This document shows, one piece after another, positions 37,601-46,856 of a stretch of DNA of 64,000 bases (the first letter of the stretch is position 1; each line of letters opens with the position of its first letter). Source of the DNA: Vicinamibacterales bacterium (GTDB lineage Bacteria; Acidobacteriota; Vicinamibacteria; Vicinamibacterales; UBA8438); the NCBI GenBank assembly GCA_958296065.1, contig CATQHX010000010.1:124001-188000 (forward strand). The letters are read 5' to 3'. The position numbers and the translations under genes are program-made. The notes under the pieces are model-generated. The model had not been told where the DNA came from, did no database searches, and worked only from the letters and a program-made list of their open reading frames with translations.

Positions 37601-38455
37601 ATGGCCATACCCGAACAGATCTTGTCGTCGTGGTCGGCCTTGGGTGCACAGCACGGCTCTGCCACTACATACACCTCCATCAAGACAGCATTGGAGTCCC
37701 ATGCGTGGCCAGATGGCATGCGCTATCGTGTGTATCTGCAAGGCTCTTACGCCAACCATACGAACATTCGTGGAGACAGCGACGTTGACATCGTATTTGA
37801 GGGCATCAGCACCTTTTACCACAACGTGCCTGACACACTACGGCTACAATATGGCGTGAGTGTTCCAGCACGGTACTCTTGGGACCACTTTCGACATGAA
37901 GTCAAGGAAGCACTCCAGGACTACTACGGCTCCTCGTCCGTAGTTGACGGCAACAAATGCCTAAGTGTGGCCGGGAAGGGAAACCACCTGAAAGCCGATG
38001 TAATCCCATGCAATACATACCGAAGCTACCAGGACCCGTGGAACTATGCAGAAGGCATCGTTTTCTGGACTCGCTCCGGCGTTCGCGTGGTTAATTTCCC
38101 CAAACTACACAGGGAAAACGGCGTGCGGAAGAATGAAGCCTGCTCCATGCGCTACAAGCCAAGTATCCGGATGTTTAAGAACGCGAGAAACAGGTGCAAG
38201 AGTAGTTTCCCGTCCTACTTCCTGGAGTGCTTACTCTGCAATGTTCCTAACACTTGTCTTGAGAGGACTCTTGCCAGCTCATACTATCGGGTTGTGCAGT
38301 ACCTGGTTGGCGTCAGGGATGCTGACACACTTTCCACTTTCGTCTGTCAGAACGACCAGCAAGAGTTGTTCGGCGCCAACCCTTATCAGGCCGACTTAGA
38401 ATCCGCCGGCCGCGTTATACGCAACCTGACTGACTTGTGGAACCAGTGGTCGTGA
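37601..38455 (+). CDS. CD-NTase (CBASS cyclic-nucleotide synthase)
   Basis: ATG 37601 follows a perfect AAGGAGGT (37579-37586). The 284-residue product shows the cGAS/DncV-like core: LQGSY with Gly48-Ser49, then RGDSDVDIVFE with Asp61 and Asp63, and the third acid Asp133 in KADVIPCN. CD-NTases make cyclic di- or trinucleotides on phage infection, which activate an effector. The effector here is the patatin gene directly downstream, starting within three bases. Clade is not decided. GC is far lower than in the flanking genes (27 G/C in the 60 bases from 38161, against 44 in the 60 bases from 43261), a sign of separate transfer. Confidence 0.87.
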   Translation: MAIPEQILSSWSALGAQHGSATTYTSIKTALESHAWPDGMRYRVYLQGSYANHTNIRGDSDVDIVFEGISTFYHNVPDTLRLQYGVSVPARYSWDHFRHEVKEALQDYYGSSSVVDGNKCLSVAGKGNHLKADVIPCNTYRSYQDPWNYAEGIVFWTRSGVRVVNFPKLHRENGVRKNEACSMRYKPSIRMFKNARNRCKSSFPSYFLECLLCNVPNTCLERTLASSYYRVVQYLVGVRDADTLSTFVCQNDQQELFGANPYQADLESAGRVIRNLTDLWNQWS

Positions 38456-38457
38456 GC

Positions 38458-39369
38458 ATGCCCTTTTACATTCTATCGCTCGACGGCGGCGGATCGTTGG
38501 GGATCTATACACTGGGCGTCTTGACCGAGATCCGCCGAATGCTCGGAACACCTTTACACGAAGCATTCGATCTTGTATACGGGACCAGTACTGGATCGAT
38601 CATAGGGACATTGCTCGCATTAGGTCAGGATGTTGACGAGATTCAAGGCCACTACCTCAATGTCGTCCAGGATGTCATGAAGCGTATGGGCCGACGAGCG
38701 AAATCGAGAGCACTGTATCGACATGCGAGGCGAGTCTACGGAGACAGGAGATTCGACGATTTCGTGATGAGGGTCGGCGTTGTTGCAACGCATTTGGAGT
38801 ACAACAGACCGATGGTGTTCAAGACCGACGTGGGTCAAGCACACGGGAGCCGGGGTAGTTTTGAACCGGGCTTCGGATGTCGAATAGCGGATGCGGTAGT
38901 AGCATCCTGCGCGGCGTTCCCATTCTTTTCGGCAAGGTCGCTGACGACACCAAATCATGGCGTTCGCGAGGTTGTCGATGGGGGATTCGTGGCAAACAAC
39001 CCGACACTATTCGCTTTGGCGGACGCATTGGGGCCGCTGAGCGTGGCGAGGGAGGATATTCGCGTTCTGAGCCTGGGAACCGGCAACTACCCAGAAAAGG
39101 GAAGGCTACTGAAGAAGGCATTTTCGTTCTTTGGCACCACAAGTACAGTGATGACCCTATTGAAGACGAGCTCCAATTCAATTGAGACCGTGCGGCGCTT
39201 ACTTTTTGATGATATATACACCCTGAGGATAGACGAGTCGTTTACGGACAAGAGATACAAGACAGACTTTCTAGAATCGGATCCAGAGACTCTGCGAAAG
39301 ATCTTTCAGCTTGGAAGAGAGTCGTTCGGAAGAAGAGAAGGCGAATTACACAGGTTCTGGGAGAGGTGA
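38458..39369 (+). CDS. Patatin-like phospholipase, CapV-type CBASS effector
   Basis: ATG 38458 starts two bases after the CD-NTase stop; GTG 38452, overlapping it, is an alternative. The 303-residue protein has the patatin layout: oxyanion loop DGGGSLG (9-15), nucleophile GTSTG with Ser44, and DGGFVANNP with Asp174. The usual patatin loop has a positive residue (GGGxRG); here it is GGGSLG, so the oxyanion hole differs. CapV proteins degrade membrane phospholipids when bound by a cyclic nucleotide and kill the cell. The low GC matches that of the CD-NTase. Together they make a two-gene type I CBASS. Confidence 0.87.
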   Translation: MPFYILSLDGGGSLGIYTLGVLTEIRRMLGTPLHEAFDLVYGTSTGSIIGTLLALGQDVDEIQGHYLNVVQDVMKRMGRRAKSRALYRHARRVYGDRRFDDFVMRVGVVATHLEYNRPMVFKTDVGQAHGSRGSFEPGFGCRIADAVVASCAAFPFFSARSLTTPNHGVREVVDGGFVANNPTLFALADALGPLSVAREDIRVLSLGTGNYPEKGRLLKKAFSFFGTTSTVMTLLKTSSNSIETVRRLLFDDIYTLRIDESFTDKRYKTDFLESDPETLRKIFQLGRESFGRREGELHRFWER

Positions 39370-39482
39370 CATGGACACTCAGAATGTACTCGTCCGCAAG
39401 GCGGAATGCACACTTTGGTTTCGCAACGAGGAAGTGCGTCTCAACTTTCGGGTATCCAGAATATTTCTGGAATGGAGGACTC

Positions 39483-40082
39483 ATGACAACGCTCACAATC
39501 GAATTGCCCGACGAGTTGGCGGAAGAGGCGAGAACCAGGCGGTTGCTCGCGCCGAGTGCCATCGAGGCCATGATTCGCGACGCGCTGCGCCGGGGTTCCG
39601 TGGCGGATCTCTTCGAGGCGGCGGACAAGCTGCCTGCTGCCGAGTTTCCGACCATGACGCTGGCGGAAATTCAGGAAGGGGTGAACGCAGTACGTCTGGA
39701 GAGACGGCGACGTGCGTCTAGATTCCTTGACCGGCCGGCATCTTTACAGATGAGTCCCGGCACGAAGCGGTTCCTTCTCTACGACAGACTGACCGGGCGG
39801 CGGGTGACTTGCTACGTCGGCGATTTGGTGTCATGGGAGGGACTCAGAAACGTGTTCGGCGAGCGCGTGGCGGTCGCCGGCGCGATCCGTTCGCGGCGGT
39901 CCGGAGAGCGGGCATCTATCGACGTGTCGTCGTACTACGTCTTCCCGCGCGAAGACGAACTCCCTTCCGCAGACGAAGTGCGCGGCCTGCTCAAGAACGT
40001 CGACGCCCCGTCGATCATCGACAAGCCGAACATCGAGTCGTCGCTCCCTCCGTTCGAAAGCGACGAAGGAGAAGACTCCTGA
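39483..40082 (+). CDS. VapB-like antitoxin domain fused to an unknown C-terminal domain
   Basis: ATG 39483 sits five bases after GGAGG. Residues 1-80 read exactly like a small ribbon-helix-helix-type antitoxin (MTTLTIELPDELAEEA, LLAPSAIEAMIRDALRRG, AEIQEGVNAVRLERRRRA). Where such antitoxins normally end, the frame goes on as a beta-rich domain (SPGTKRFLLYDRLTGRRVTC, VAVAGAIRSRRSGERASIDV) and ends with an acidic tail PPFESDEGEDS; total 199 residues. No PIN toxin follows; instead its stop overlaps the start of the giant helicase. The C-terminal part is probably the helicase partner. The chimera may be natural or a recombination product. Confidence 0.7.
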   Translation: MTTLTIELPDELAEEARTRRLLAPSAIEAMIRDALRRGSVADLFEAADKLPAAEFPTMTLAEIQEGVNAVRLERRRRASRFLDRPASLQMSPGTKRFLLYDRLTGRRVTCYVGDLVSWEGLRNVFGERVAVAGAIRSRRSGERASIDVSSYYVFPREDELPSADEVRGLLKNVDAPSIIDKPNIESSLPPFESDEGEDS

Positions 40083-43000
40083 TCCCCGCCGTCGTCGCCG
40101 ATGAGGTCACCGGCGCGCTTCGCGACTTCCTCGCCACCGGGTTCGGGCCGTCCAACCCCGCACTCGCGCAAGTCGTCAACGAGTTCCTGGCCGATGCCGA
40201 GAACCTCGCGAAGGGTCCGTACCTCTCCGTCGCGCTGCCGTTCCAGCAGGCACCGGACGGTGGCGAACCGTTTCCGGAGGTACCACTCGGGTTCACGCCG
40301 TACCGCCATCAGCGAACCGCGTTCTCGCGTCTGGCCGCCAGCGCCGGTCGGTCGACGGTCGTCGCCACGGGTACCGGCTCGGGCAAGACGGAGTGCTTCC
40401 TTTACCCTATCCTGGACCACTGCCGGGAGCGGGCCGGAACGCCGGAAATCAAGGCCATCATCATCTACCCGATGAACGCGCTGGCCGCGGACCAAGCGCG
40501 GCGAATCGCGGAGATCATCGACCGAACGCCCGCCCTGCGCGGGAAGGTGACCGCGGGGGTCTTCGTCGGCCGCGACAACCAGCCGCAACGGTCGGCCCAC
40601 AAGGCGATGGGCCGGGACCACGTCATCACGGACCGCGACACGCTACGCGAGCATCCGCCGGACATCCTGCTGACGAACTACAAGATGCTGGACTACCTGC
40701 TGGTCCGGCCGTTCGACTTCCGGCTCTGGCGCTGCAACGAACCGAACACCCTGCGTTACCTGGTGGTCGACGAGCTGCACACGTTCGACGGCGCCCAGGG
40801 AACCGACCTTGCGTGCCTCATCCGCCGCCTTCGGGTACGGCTGGGCGTTGCGAGCGAGAAGCTGATCTGCGCCGGGTCCTCAGCCACCCTCGGTGACGGG
40901 GCTGACGAGACGGAACTGCTCGACTACGTGTCGCGGATCTTCGGCCAGCGGTTCGAGCCGGGGGCAATCGTCGGCGAGACCAGACAGAGCATCGATGCGT
41001 TTCTCGGCGATGCGGTCATCAGCCGCCACCTGCATCCGGTCGACGATCTGGCGACCCGCGTGGACCCGACGCGATACTCGACACCCGAGACCTATGTCCG
41101 GGAACAGCACGAGCTCTTCTTCGGCGCGCCCATCGAGGGCGACTTCGCTTCCGGCGCGTGGCGCCTGGCGCTCGCGGATCGCCTGCGGGAACACTCGGCA
41201 TTCGTGAATCTCCTCCGGGTGCTCGAAAGGCACCCTACACCGATGTCGGCGATCGTCGCGCGGCTCCGCCACAGCCTCCCGGTGGCGAGCGATGACGAAG
41301 CGTTGGGTGTGCTGAACGGGCTCTGCGCCCTGATCTCCGTCGCGCGCCGGCACGAGGAGACTGGCGACGGCGGCAAGTTGCGGCCGTTTCTCCAGGTCGG
41401 CTTGCATCTGTGGGTGCGCGAGCTCCGGCGCATGGTGTGCAGCCTGCACGAGGAGGCGACCGAGGGGTCGGCCGAGGAATCGGCGGATCGGCGGGCGGGC
41501 GGGATGGACGATGTGGCGGACCGCGCGGCGGGACGGGAACACGAGACCAGCCCGCCGACCAAGTCACCGAGAGCAGTGAACGGGGCAATGGTACCGCGCC
41601 GGCTGCGTTTCTTCGACGATCTCAAACCGGACGAGCCGTCGATCCATCTGCCGCTCATCCAGTGCCGCGAGTGTCACGTCACCGGCTGGGGCGCCGTCAA
41701 GCGTGCCGCGGAACTGCGGCTCGAAAGAGACCTGCGGGTCTTCTACAACCGGTTCTTCCTCCGGGACGTCGACGTGGTGTACCTCTTCCCCGCCGACGCG
41801 CCGCGAGGAGTCCGCGGCTTCGACGTCGGCGTCTGCGGAACCTGCGGCATGGTCCTGCCCGCAGACGCTGCGGCGTGCAACGGGTGTCAGTCAGATCGCC
41901 TCGTCCGCGTCTTCCGGCCCGACTCGGTCGAGCCCCGAGGCCGTGGCAAGTCCCGATCGATGCGGCTGAGCCGGGATTGTCCGTACTGCGGGGCGCGAGA
42001 GGGCCTGATCATCGTAGGCGCGCGGGCCGCGAGCCTGCTGAGCGTTGCGCTCGGACAGGCCCAGGGATCGCGGTACAACGACGACCGCAAGGTGATCGCC
42101 TTCTCGGACAACGTCCAGGACGCAGCGCACCGCGCCGGGTTCTTCGCGGCGCGGACCGCCGGCGTCGGCGTCCGCTCGGCGGTCGCGCAGGTCGTCGAAC
42201 GCAACGACGGCATCGCGCTGGACGATCTCCCCGCGCAGGTGGAGACGTGGTGGCGTGACACGGCGGTCAACCCTGACGCTTTCGACACCGAGCGGTTCGT
42301 CAGCGAGTTCATCGCCCCCGACCGATTGTGGCTGCGCGATTTCGTGACGCTGCGAGATGAGGGCCGGTTGCCGGCCGGCTCCCGGCTGCCGGCGCTCGTC
42401 GCGCAACGGCTCCGCTGGGACACCCTGGCCGAGCTCGGCTACCGGTCGACCATCGGCCGCACCCTGGAACGGACGCGCGCCGCGGCGGTCGGCGTGGACC
42501 CCGAGACCCTGGAGCGGGGGTGTCGCGACGCCCACCTGCGCATCCGGGAGCAGTTCGGGGCGCTACGCGATCTGGAGCCGGCGGTGGTGCGTGCCCTGGC
42601 CCTCGGCATCCTGCGGCGCATGAAGGATCGCGGCGCCATCCGGAGCGACGTCACGAGCGCGTGGCTGGCGAAGGGCGCCAGGTTCTGGTGGTTGAATGCC
42701 AATCTCGCATTGCAGGATTTCGGGCGGCGGTCGGCGCGGCCCATCTTCCCGGTCGACGGGAGCGGCAATGGCGAAAGTCTCGAATCGCTGGTTTCGGGGT
42801 CCGGTGCGCGGAAGTCGTGGTACCAGGTATGGGTCGAGAAAGTCCTCACGCCTGTCGATCCGTTCGCCGCGACGCACGACGCACCGGAGGTCCTTCTGGC
42901 ATTGCTCCAGGCACTTGAGGACGCAGGCCTCGTATGCCGCCTGGAGGCTGGGCGGGAGAGCCGCGCCTGGGCGCTCGACCCGGCGCGCTTCTACGCAACT

Positions 43001-46000
43001 GCGCGCACCGCGGTGATGCACTGCGCCGGATCGAACCGCACCCTCGTCGTGCCCGAACAGGAGGCGGACCTGTGGCCGGGCGTACCCTGCCTGGACCTCG
43101 GCGTGCAGGCTGTCTACGAGCGGCACGCCGTGGAGGCTCCGACCTGGTTCGGGCACCTGTATCGCGAGACGCGTATCCGGCGCCTGATCGCGGCCGAGCA
43201 CACCGCGCTGCTCACCCGCGACGAGCGCGACCGGCTGCAGCAGCGCTTCTCCGCTCCGAACCCGCGACCGTGGGAGCCGAACCTGCTGTCGGCGACGCCC
43301 ACCCTGGAGCTCGGCATCGACGTCGGCGACCTCTCCACGGTGGTTCTCTGCTCGGTGCCGCCCGGCCAGGCGAACTACCTGCAGCGCATCGGGCGCGCCG
43401 GCCGCCGCGACGGCAACGCGTTCACCGCCACCGTGGCGACGGGCCAGCCCCACGACCTCTACTTCTACGCCGAGCCGCTGGCGATGCTCGCTGGCCGCAT
43501 CGAGCCGCCCGGCGTCTTCCTGAATGCGCCGGCCGTGCTCGAACGCCAGCTCACCGCCTTCTGTCTCGACGGCTGGGCCGCGACCGGCCTGCCGGACGAC
43601 GCGGCGCCGCGGACCATCCGGCACGTACTCGACAACGTGGAGCAGGGCAGGCTGACCGGTTTTCCCTATCCGTTCCTGGACTTCGTGCAGCGCCGCGGCG
43701 GCGAGCTGCTGGAGGCGTTCTTCGACGCGCTGGCGGGCGAGTTGTCCGATGCGTCCCGGGATTACCTGACCACGTTTCTCCACGGCGACGACGAGTCGCG
43801 GCTGTCGCTACGGTTCCGGCTGGTGAACCGCTTCCTCGAGATGGCGAAAGAGCGCAAGGCCCTGCGCGCCGACGTCGACGCGCTCGGGCGGCGCATCCAG
43901 GCCAGAAAGCGTGCACCCGAAGACGAATCGACGACGAAGGAGATTAGGCGACTCACGCGGGAGCGCGGGGACCTGCAGGGACTCCTGCGCAAGCTGAACG
44001 GGCGCGAGACCTTCAGCTTCCTCACCGATGAGGGACTCATCCCGAACTACGCCTTCCCCGAGGCCGGGGTGACGCTGAAGTCGGTGATCTACCGGTCGCG
44101 TGAGCAGCACCAGGAAGATGCCGGCCCCGACGAACAAGGCGACGAGCGCAACGTCTACGAGTACGTGCGGCCGGCCGCCTCGGCGCTCAGCGAGCTCGCC
44201 CCCGAGAACGAGTTCTACGCCGGCGGGAACCGCGTGAGCGTCGATCGCATCGATCTGCGCATGTCACCGATCGAGACGTGGCGGCTCTGCCCCTCGTGCG
44301 ACCACTGCGCCCGGGTCGACACCAAGGACGACCACGTCGCCTGCCCGCGCTGCGGCGACGTCATGTGGTCGGACTCGGGCCAGCGCCGCGAGATGCTGCC
44401 GCTGCGGATGGTGCACGCCGCAACGCCGGACCGGCGCGCCCGCATCCTGGACGAGCGCGACGACCGGGAACCGCTGTTCCATACGCGTCAGCTCGCCGCG
44501 GACTTCGAACCTTCGGCCGTCAAGCGTGCTTACGCCATGACGGGATCGGATGCACCGTTCGGCTTCGAGTACATCGAGTCGGCGACGTTCCGCGAGATGA
44601 ACTTCGGGCGCCTGGGGAGCGGCGGGCAGCCGACGGCTTTCGCCGGGTTGGCGCTGCCGCGCGACGGATTCCGCGTCTGCCGGCGTTGCGGCACGGTGCA
44701 GAAGAGCGGCGACGACGATGATCACATGTCGACCTGCAGCGCCCGCAACGCAAAGCAGAAGGCCGACATCGCCGACTGCCTCTACCTGTACCGCGAATTC
44801 CGCTCCGAGGCGGTGCAGATGCTCCTCCCGGTGCTCGACACGCCGGGGTCGGAGCGCCGCATCAGCTCCTTCGTCGCGGCGCTGGAGCTCGGTCTCCGAC
44901 ACCACTTCAGCGGACGCATCGACCATCTTCGAGCCACGACCCGCCGGAGCCCCCGGCAGCCGGGTACGACAGGCAACTCGGTGGGAGAAGCGCCGGACGA
45001 CGGCGGTAGCATCGCCCACCAGTACCTGCTGCTCTACGACACCGTGCCGAGCGGCACGGGCTACCTCAAGGAGCTGATGACACAGCCGGAGAAGCTGCTG
45101 TCTGTCTTCGAGAAGGCGCGCGACGCGCTGAAGTCCTGCGTCTGCAACCAGGATCCGCTGAAGGACGGCTGCTACCGCTGCGTGTTCGCCTACCGCCGCA
45201 GCCGCGAGATGGCCGAGACCTCCAGGGACACCGCCATCGAGATGCTCGGCCGCATCCTGACCCACAAGGACGAGCTGGAGGAGGTGCCGAGCCTGGGCGG
45301 ACTCACCATCAATGCCACGTTCGACAGCGAGCTCGAGGTGCGCTTCGTCGAGGCGCTACGCCGAGTCGAGGTCGACGGCGCGCGGGCCGTGGCGGTGCGC
45401 GCGGACCTCGTGCGCGGCAAGCTCGGCTACGTGCTGAAGGTCGGCGACCACACCCACTACATGGAGACGCAGGCCGATCTGGGCGCCTCCGATGGCATCG
45501 TCGAGCCCAGCCGCCCGGATTTCCTGATCCGCCCCGCCCGCCCCGCGCCCGGCCGGCCGCCGGTGGCGGTCTTCACGGACGGTTTCGAGTTCCATCGTGA
45601 CACGACGGACGCCGACTCGCTCAAGCGCATGGCCCTGGTCCGGGCCGGATTTCTCGTCTGGTCGCTCACGTGGCACGACCTGGAGTTCGTCTTCCGCAAG
45701 GCGACGGACGTTCCCGACCTTCTCGCCGGCGCGAAGGCCAGCGACGACATGGCGCCCCTGCAGCTGAAGCTGGACGCCCGCTGGGGTACGGCGGGGCTGC
45801 GATCCCGGCTCGCCGAACCGACGTTGATGCTGCTGGTGAACTACTTGCGGGCGCCGGAGCCAGCCCGTTGGAAGCAGGCCGTGTTCACGGCGCTGTTCGA
45901 CCTGTACGATCGGCAAACGATGTTGAGTGGCGCGCTACGCGCCAGTTTCGACCGTGCGACGGCGGAAGCGCTGCCCGGCCAAGTACGTGAGGCGTTGGAC

Positions 46001-46633
46001 GACCTGCCGCCACCGGTCGCCGTGGCCGGCACCGGAAGCTGGACCGGAACCGCGCCGATGTTCTTCGACCTGTTCGCGGCGTTCCCACTGGCCACCGTCG
46101 AGCAGGGAGACCCCGACGCCGCAGCGATCGTCGTGCACCTCCATGACGACAAGGCGAGCCGGGAGAGCGACGGCTACCGGCGCGTGTGGAACGGCGTGCT
46201 GCGCCTCTTCACCCTGCTCCAGTTCCTCCCCGATTCGTGGTGGACGTCGCGTGTCGGCGTAGAGCGGGGAATCTATCCGGAGTTCCAACCGGTACCCGAG
46301 GCCCTAGCCGCGGCCGAACCCGCGGCAGGACTATCCGCAGAGGACTGGAAGAATGCGGTCGAACTCGCGGCTCCCGAAGTGCACCTCCTGTTAGGGGAGC
46401 TATCCACACGCGGCGCGCCTGTGCCAGAGGTCGGCTACGAACTGCTCGACACACGCGGCGCCGTACTTGCAGAGGCCGAGCTCGGCTGGCCGGCGCACGA
46501 AGTTGCGGTCTTGCTTCCGGGTCAGGAGGTGCACGTCGCTGAGTTTCAGCGCGCAGGGTGGCGGATCTTCACATCCAGCGCCAGCGATCTTGCGGAGGCA
46601 GTCGCGAAAGCGTTTCCCGGACAAGGGATATAG
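40079..46633 (+). CDS. Giant DEAD-box helicase with DUF1998 (DruE/DpdJ/DrmAB-like)
   Basis: Coding begins around 40079. No ATG, GTG or TTG fits; CTG 40079, seven bases after AAGGAG and overlapping the previous stop, is the best start (2184 residues). Domains: Walker A ATGTGSGKT (96-104), YLVVDELHTFDG near 228-239, a Cys-rich insert (QCRECHVTGWG, CGTCGMVLPADAAACNGC, CPYCGAREG), FSDNVQDAAHRAGFFAA, then the second RecA lobe with SATPTLELGIDVG and QRIGRAGRRDGN near 1105, and the DUF1998 cysteines CVCNQDPLKDGCYRC near 1695. The last 480 residues are unassigned. COG1205-type helicases drive Druantia and Dpd, and are split as DrmA/DrmB in DISARM. Confidence 0.85.
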   Translation: MIPAVVADEVTGALRDFLATGFGPSNPALAQVVNEFLADAENLAKGPYLSVALPFQQAPDGGEPFPEVPLGFTPYRHQRTAFSRLAASAGRSTVVATGTGSGKTECFLYPILDHCRERAGTPEIKAIIIYPMNALAADQARRIAEIIDRTPALRGKVTAGVFVGRDNQPQRSAHKAMGRDHVITDRDTLREHPPDILLTNYKMLDYLLVRPFDFRLWRCNEPNTLRYLVVDELHTFDGAQGTDLACLIRRLRVRLGVASEKLICAGSSATLGDGADETELLDYVSRIFGQRFEPGAIVGETRQSIDAFLGDAVISRHLHPVDDLATRVDPTRYSTPETYVREQHELFFGAPIEGDFASGAWRLALADRLREHSAFVNLLRVLERHPTPMSAIVARLRHSLPVASDDEALGVLNGLCALISVARRHEETGDGGKLRPFLQVGLHLWVRELRRMVCSLHEEATEGSAEESADRRAGGMDDVADRAAGREHETSPPTKSPRAVNGAMVPRRLRFFDDLKPDEPSIHLPLIQCRECHVTGWGAVKRAAELRLERDLRVFYNRFFLRDVDVVYLFPADAPRGVRGFDVGVCGTCGMVLPADAAACNGCQSDRLVRVFRPDSVEPRGRGKSRSMRLSRDCPYCGAREGLIIVGARAASLLSVALGQAQGSRYNDDRKVIAFSDNVQDAAHRAGFFAARTAGVGVRSAVAQVVERNDGIALDDLPAQVETWWRDTAVNPDAFDTERFVSEFIAPDRLWLRDFVTLRDEGRLPAGSRLPALVAQRLRWDTLAELGYRSTIGRTLERTRAAAVGVDPETLERGCRDAHLRIREQFGALRDLEPAVVRALALGILRRMKDRGAIRSDVTSAWLAKGARFWWLNANLALQDFGRRSARPIFPVDGSGNGESLESLVSGSGARKSWYQVWVEKVLTPVDPFAATHDAPEVLLALLQALEDAGLVCRLEAGRESRAWALDPARFYATARTAVMHCAGSNRTLVVPEQEADLWPGVPCLDLGVQAVYERHAVEAPTWFGHLYRETRIRRLIAAEHTALLTRDERDRLQQRFSAPNPRPWEPNLLSATPTLELGIDVGDLSTVVLCSVPPGQANYLQRIGRAGRRDGNAFTATVATGQPHDLYFYAEPLAMLAGRIEPPGVFLNAPAVLERQLTAFCLDGWAATGLPDDAAPRTIRHVLDNVEQGRLTGFPYPFLDFVQRRGGELLEAFFDALAGELSDASRDYLTTFLHGDDESRLSLRFRLVNRFLEMAKERKALRADVDALGRRIQARKRAPEDESTTKEIRRLTRERGDLQGLLRKLNGRETFSFLTDEGLIPNYAFPEAGVTLKSVIYRSREQHQEDAGPDEQGDERNVYEYVRPAASALSELAPENEFYAGGNRVSVDRIDLRMSPIETWRLCPSCDHCARVDTKDDHVACPRCGDVMWSDSGQRREMLPLRMVHAATPDRRARILDERDDREPLFHTRQLAADFEPSAVKRAYAMTGSDAPFGFEYIESATFREMNFGRLGSGGQPTAFAGLALPRDGFRVCRRCGTVQKSGDDDDHMSTCSARNAKQKADIADCLYLYREFRSEAVQMLLPVLDTPGSERRISSFVAALELGLRHHFSGRIDHLRATTRRSPRQPGTTGNSVGEAPDDGGSIAHQYLLLYDTVPSGTGYLKELMTQPEKLLSVFEKARDALKSCVCNQDPLKDGCYRCVFAYRRSREMAETSRDTAIEMLGRILTHKDELEEVPSLGGLTINATFDSELEVRFVEALRRVEVDGARAVAVRADLVRGKLGYVLKVGDHTHYMETQADLGASDGIVEPSRPDFLIRPARPAPGRPPVAVFTDGFEFHRDTTDADSLKRMALVRAGFLVWSLTWHDLEFVFRKATDVPDLLAGAKASDDMAPLQLKLDARWGTAGLRSRLAEPTLMLLVNYLRAPEPARWKQAVFTALFDLYDRQTMLSGALRASFDRATAEALPGQVREALDDLPPPVAVAGTGSWTGTAPMFFDLFAAFPLATVEQGDPDAAAIVVHLHDDKASRESDGYRRVWNGVLRLFTLLQFLPDSWWTSRVGVERGIYPEFQPVPEALAAAEPAAGLSAEDWKNAVELAAPEVHLLLGELSTRGAPVPEVGYELLDTRGAVLAEAELGWPAHEVAVLLPGQEVHVAEFQRAGWRIFTSSASDLAEAVAKAFPGQGI

Positions 46634-46856
46634 ATAGTGCCAGCCAGAAAACCCCCGTTTCGAGCGGAATTCTGAGACGAGTTCATTGATCGTGGACATG
46701 TTTTCGGGGGGCGAATCCGATCGCGAGGGAGGCAGTCCGGCGAGCTGCGGGCAGCGAAGAGCAGAAGATCAGCCCGGATGCCCTATTCCAAGGACACTAA
46801 CACCCTGCCGTCTTGCGACGGCTCGCGACCCGGTGGTCTTGCAAGAACCGGCTGAG

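Noticed and set aside
42563-43783. 406-codon minus-strand frame opposite the giant helicase
   Set aside because: Antisense to helicase motif VI; Arg/Glu/Gly-rich, no domain.
28705-46633. BREX or classic DISARM as a complete system
   Set aside because: No PglZ, BrxC or BrxL-like genes and no DrmC; the DUF1998 helicase is not split, so I call it only related.
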